DNA from: CAYONM01 sp964405325
GTDB lineage: Bacteria; Planctomycetota; UBA11346
NCBI GenBank assembly: GCA_964405325.1
Contig: CAYONM010000076.1
Coordinates: 1 to 14,761 of the forward strand
Reading direction: 5' to 3'
Length of the DNA stretch: 14,761 nucleotides
Shown here: positions 13,572-14,761 of the stretch, in pieces
Position numbering within the stretch: position 1 is the first letter of the stretch
How the letters are laid out: each line of letters opens with the position of its first letter
Translations under genes and position numbers: made by a program
Notes under the pieces: generated by a model
The model's input: only the letters and a program-made list of their open reading frames with translations
What the model was told of the DNA's origin: nothing
Database searches by the model: none

Positions 13572-14761
13572 ATGGGACTATTCGGAATGGGCCGCAAGCC
13601 CTGGCAGGAAGAGGATCCCAAGAAACGTCTGGCCGGTCTCAATCACATCGGTCAAGACCAGCAAGCCTTGTTGACAGAAATCGCGCGCGATGATCGAGAC
13701 CCCAGTGTCCGGCATGCTGCCGCGAGTCGCTTGCGCGAGGTTGATCTGCTGCGCCAATTGCTGACGCATACGGATGAGCAGGTGGTCGGCATCGTTCGAC
13801 AACGCTTGGCCGGCAGCCTGGTGGATGCCATCAAACGCCGGCCGATGGATCAGGCCAAAGTGCTGCTGGATGAAGTCAGTGAGCAGAGCTCGATGGCGGA
13901 AATCGCCCTGCATGCCCAGGATACCACGGTCCGTCGCGAAGCTTGCCGTCGACTCTGTGCCGAAAGCGAGCCCAGTCCTGCCCTGCTCTCACGCGTGGTG
14001 ATCCAGGATGAAAGTGGCGACTTTGCCGAAACCTGTTTGCGTCTGATCGACAAACTGAGCGCACTCAAAGAGATCGCCAAGAAAGCCAAGCACGATCGAG
14101 CCCGACAAGCCGCACAAGAACGCTACGAGCAGCGTCGTGCTGAAATCGACAAGCCCTCACCGGAAAAGCAACGCAAAGCCCGACGCAGGGCCCTGAAGCC
14201 CCTGATCGAACAGGCCCAAAAGGCCGCCGCCTCCAGCCAGTGGGAGGCCAGCGAACAGAGCCTGAATGCAATGCGCGAGCAGTGGCAGGTCGTGCTTGCC
14301 GACTATCCCGAGCTGCCCTTGGAAGAGGCTGCCACCGAACTGCAACAGCGCTTCGAGCGTAGTTTCGAGACCTTTACCCGTCGGCGCGAGGAAGCTGCCG
14401 CCAAACGCGCCGAACAGGAGCAGGCCGGCAAGGACCGTGAAGCCTATCTGTCTGAACTCTGCGAAGAGCTGGAGCACACTGCCGATCTCGAGGCCGGCAT
14501 CGCTGCGGCGCATGAGCGCTGGGCAGCTTTTGGCGAAGCCTTGCCAGAACAGCGCGATGAGTTGGAGCAGCGTTTTCAGGCAATTATGGCGACACCACGC
14601 GCGGAAGACGAGGACGATGCCGCCCTGCAGCGATTTGAGGAGCCCCCAGTCGAGCGCGGTCCGTCCGAAGACGAAGAGAAGCAGATCACCGAAGTCTTGG
14701 CGGAGGCCGATCGCCTGGCCACCTCCGACGACTGGAAAGCCGCAGATCAGGCCTTCAAGAG
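13572..14761 (+). CDS. DUF349 / HEAT-like repeat protein, 3' truncated
   Basis: 396 codons are visible before the window ends. AGGAG at 13561-13565, 6 nt upstream, fixes ATG 13572 (MGLFGMGRKPWQEEDPKKRL). The first ~175 residues carry HEAT-like alpha repeats with the pattern DPSVRHAAASRL then DTTVRREACRRLC. Residues ~180-220 are a basic coiled coil, and ~221-275 contain a DUF349-type helical repeat (SSQWEASEQSLNAMREQW, LQQRFERSFETFTRRREE). A second such repeat is starting at the edge. The protein is soluble and charged, and its function is not established. It shares the strand with fliOPQR but is separated by hairpins, so co-transcription is uncertain. Confidence 0.87.
   Translation, partial: MGLFGMGRKPWQEEDPKKRLAGLNHIGQDQQALLTEIARDDRDPSVRHAAASRLREVDLLRQLLTHTDEQVVGIVRQRLAGSLVDAIKRRPMDQAKVLLDEVSEQSSMAEIALHAQDTTVRREACRRLCAESEPSPALLSRVVIQDESGDFAETCLRLIDKLSALKEIAKKAKHDRARQAAQERYEQRRAEIDKPSPEKQRKARRRALKPLIEQAQKAAASSQWEASEQSLNAMREQWQVVLADYPELPLEEAATELQQRFERSFETFTRRREEAAAKRAEQEQAGKDREAYLSELCEELEHTADLEAGIAAAHERWAAFGEALPEQRDELEQRFQAIMATPRAEDEDDAALQRFEEPPVERGPSEDEEKQITEVLAEADRLATSDDWKAADQAFK

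Noticed and set aside
13424..13693. 89-aa ORF on + strand
   Set aside because: It covers the hairpins and overlaps the start of the DUF349 gene in another frame, whereas the DUF349 start has a strong ribosome site.

Overview
The window comes from a GC-rich, motile, Gram-negative-type bacterium. It carries the flagellar export genes fliOPQR and several proteins with Sec signal peptides. The mix of large secreted modular proteins (SGNH hydrolase, putative-Ig, CBM9-like, FN3, Asp-box propeller) with fliOPQR, HDOD, DUF89 and DUF349 genes would suit the Planctomycetota/Verrucomicrobiota/Lentisphaerota group. A proteobacterium cannot be excluded, because HEAT-plus-DUF349 proteins are best known there. 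No rRNA, tRNA or CRISPR array was seen.

Layout. The left part (1-9.6 kb) is an accessory-looking region of exported proteins and regulators. It holds the 3' end of a secreted CBM9-like/jelly-roll/FN3 protein (+), and a convergent AraC-family regulator (-) that may be translationally coupled to a tiny exported peptide. A poorly coding stretch follows with an orphan RnfB-type 4Fe-4S motif. Next come a 652-aa secreted SGNH-type hydrolase with two putative-Ig domains and a C-terminal CBM9-like domain (+), a hairpin-dense intergenic region, a 353-aa secreted Asp-box beta-propeller (+), a second repeat-rich intergenic region, a DUF89 metal-dependent phosphatase (-), a remnant of an AraC-type DNA-binding domain (-), and a 233-aa secreted jelly-roll/FN3 protein (-).

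The right part (9.7-14.8 kb) looks like core motility and regulation. A two-gene operon (a small PilZ/HD-GYP-associated-type N-domain protein and an HDOD protein, overlapping by ATGA) runs leftward. It diverges from a tightly packed fliO-fliP-fliQ-fliR operon running right, and a sigma-54-like promoter overlaps a perfect 10-bp palindrome between the two. After a 153-bp gap with two strong hairpins, a HEAT-like/DUF349 protein runs off the right edge.

The most notable non-coding structure is a repeat family with two copies about 1.6 kb apart. The copy at 5436-5542 is intact. The copy at 7059-7322 is split by a 155-bp insert with imperfect ~30-bp terminal inverted repeats, flanked by a 4-bp direct repeat (TAAG) that is present once in the intact copy. 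This is a filled-site/empty-site pair for a MITE-like element.
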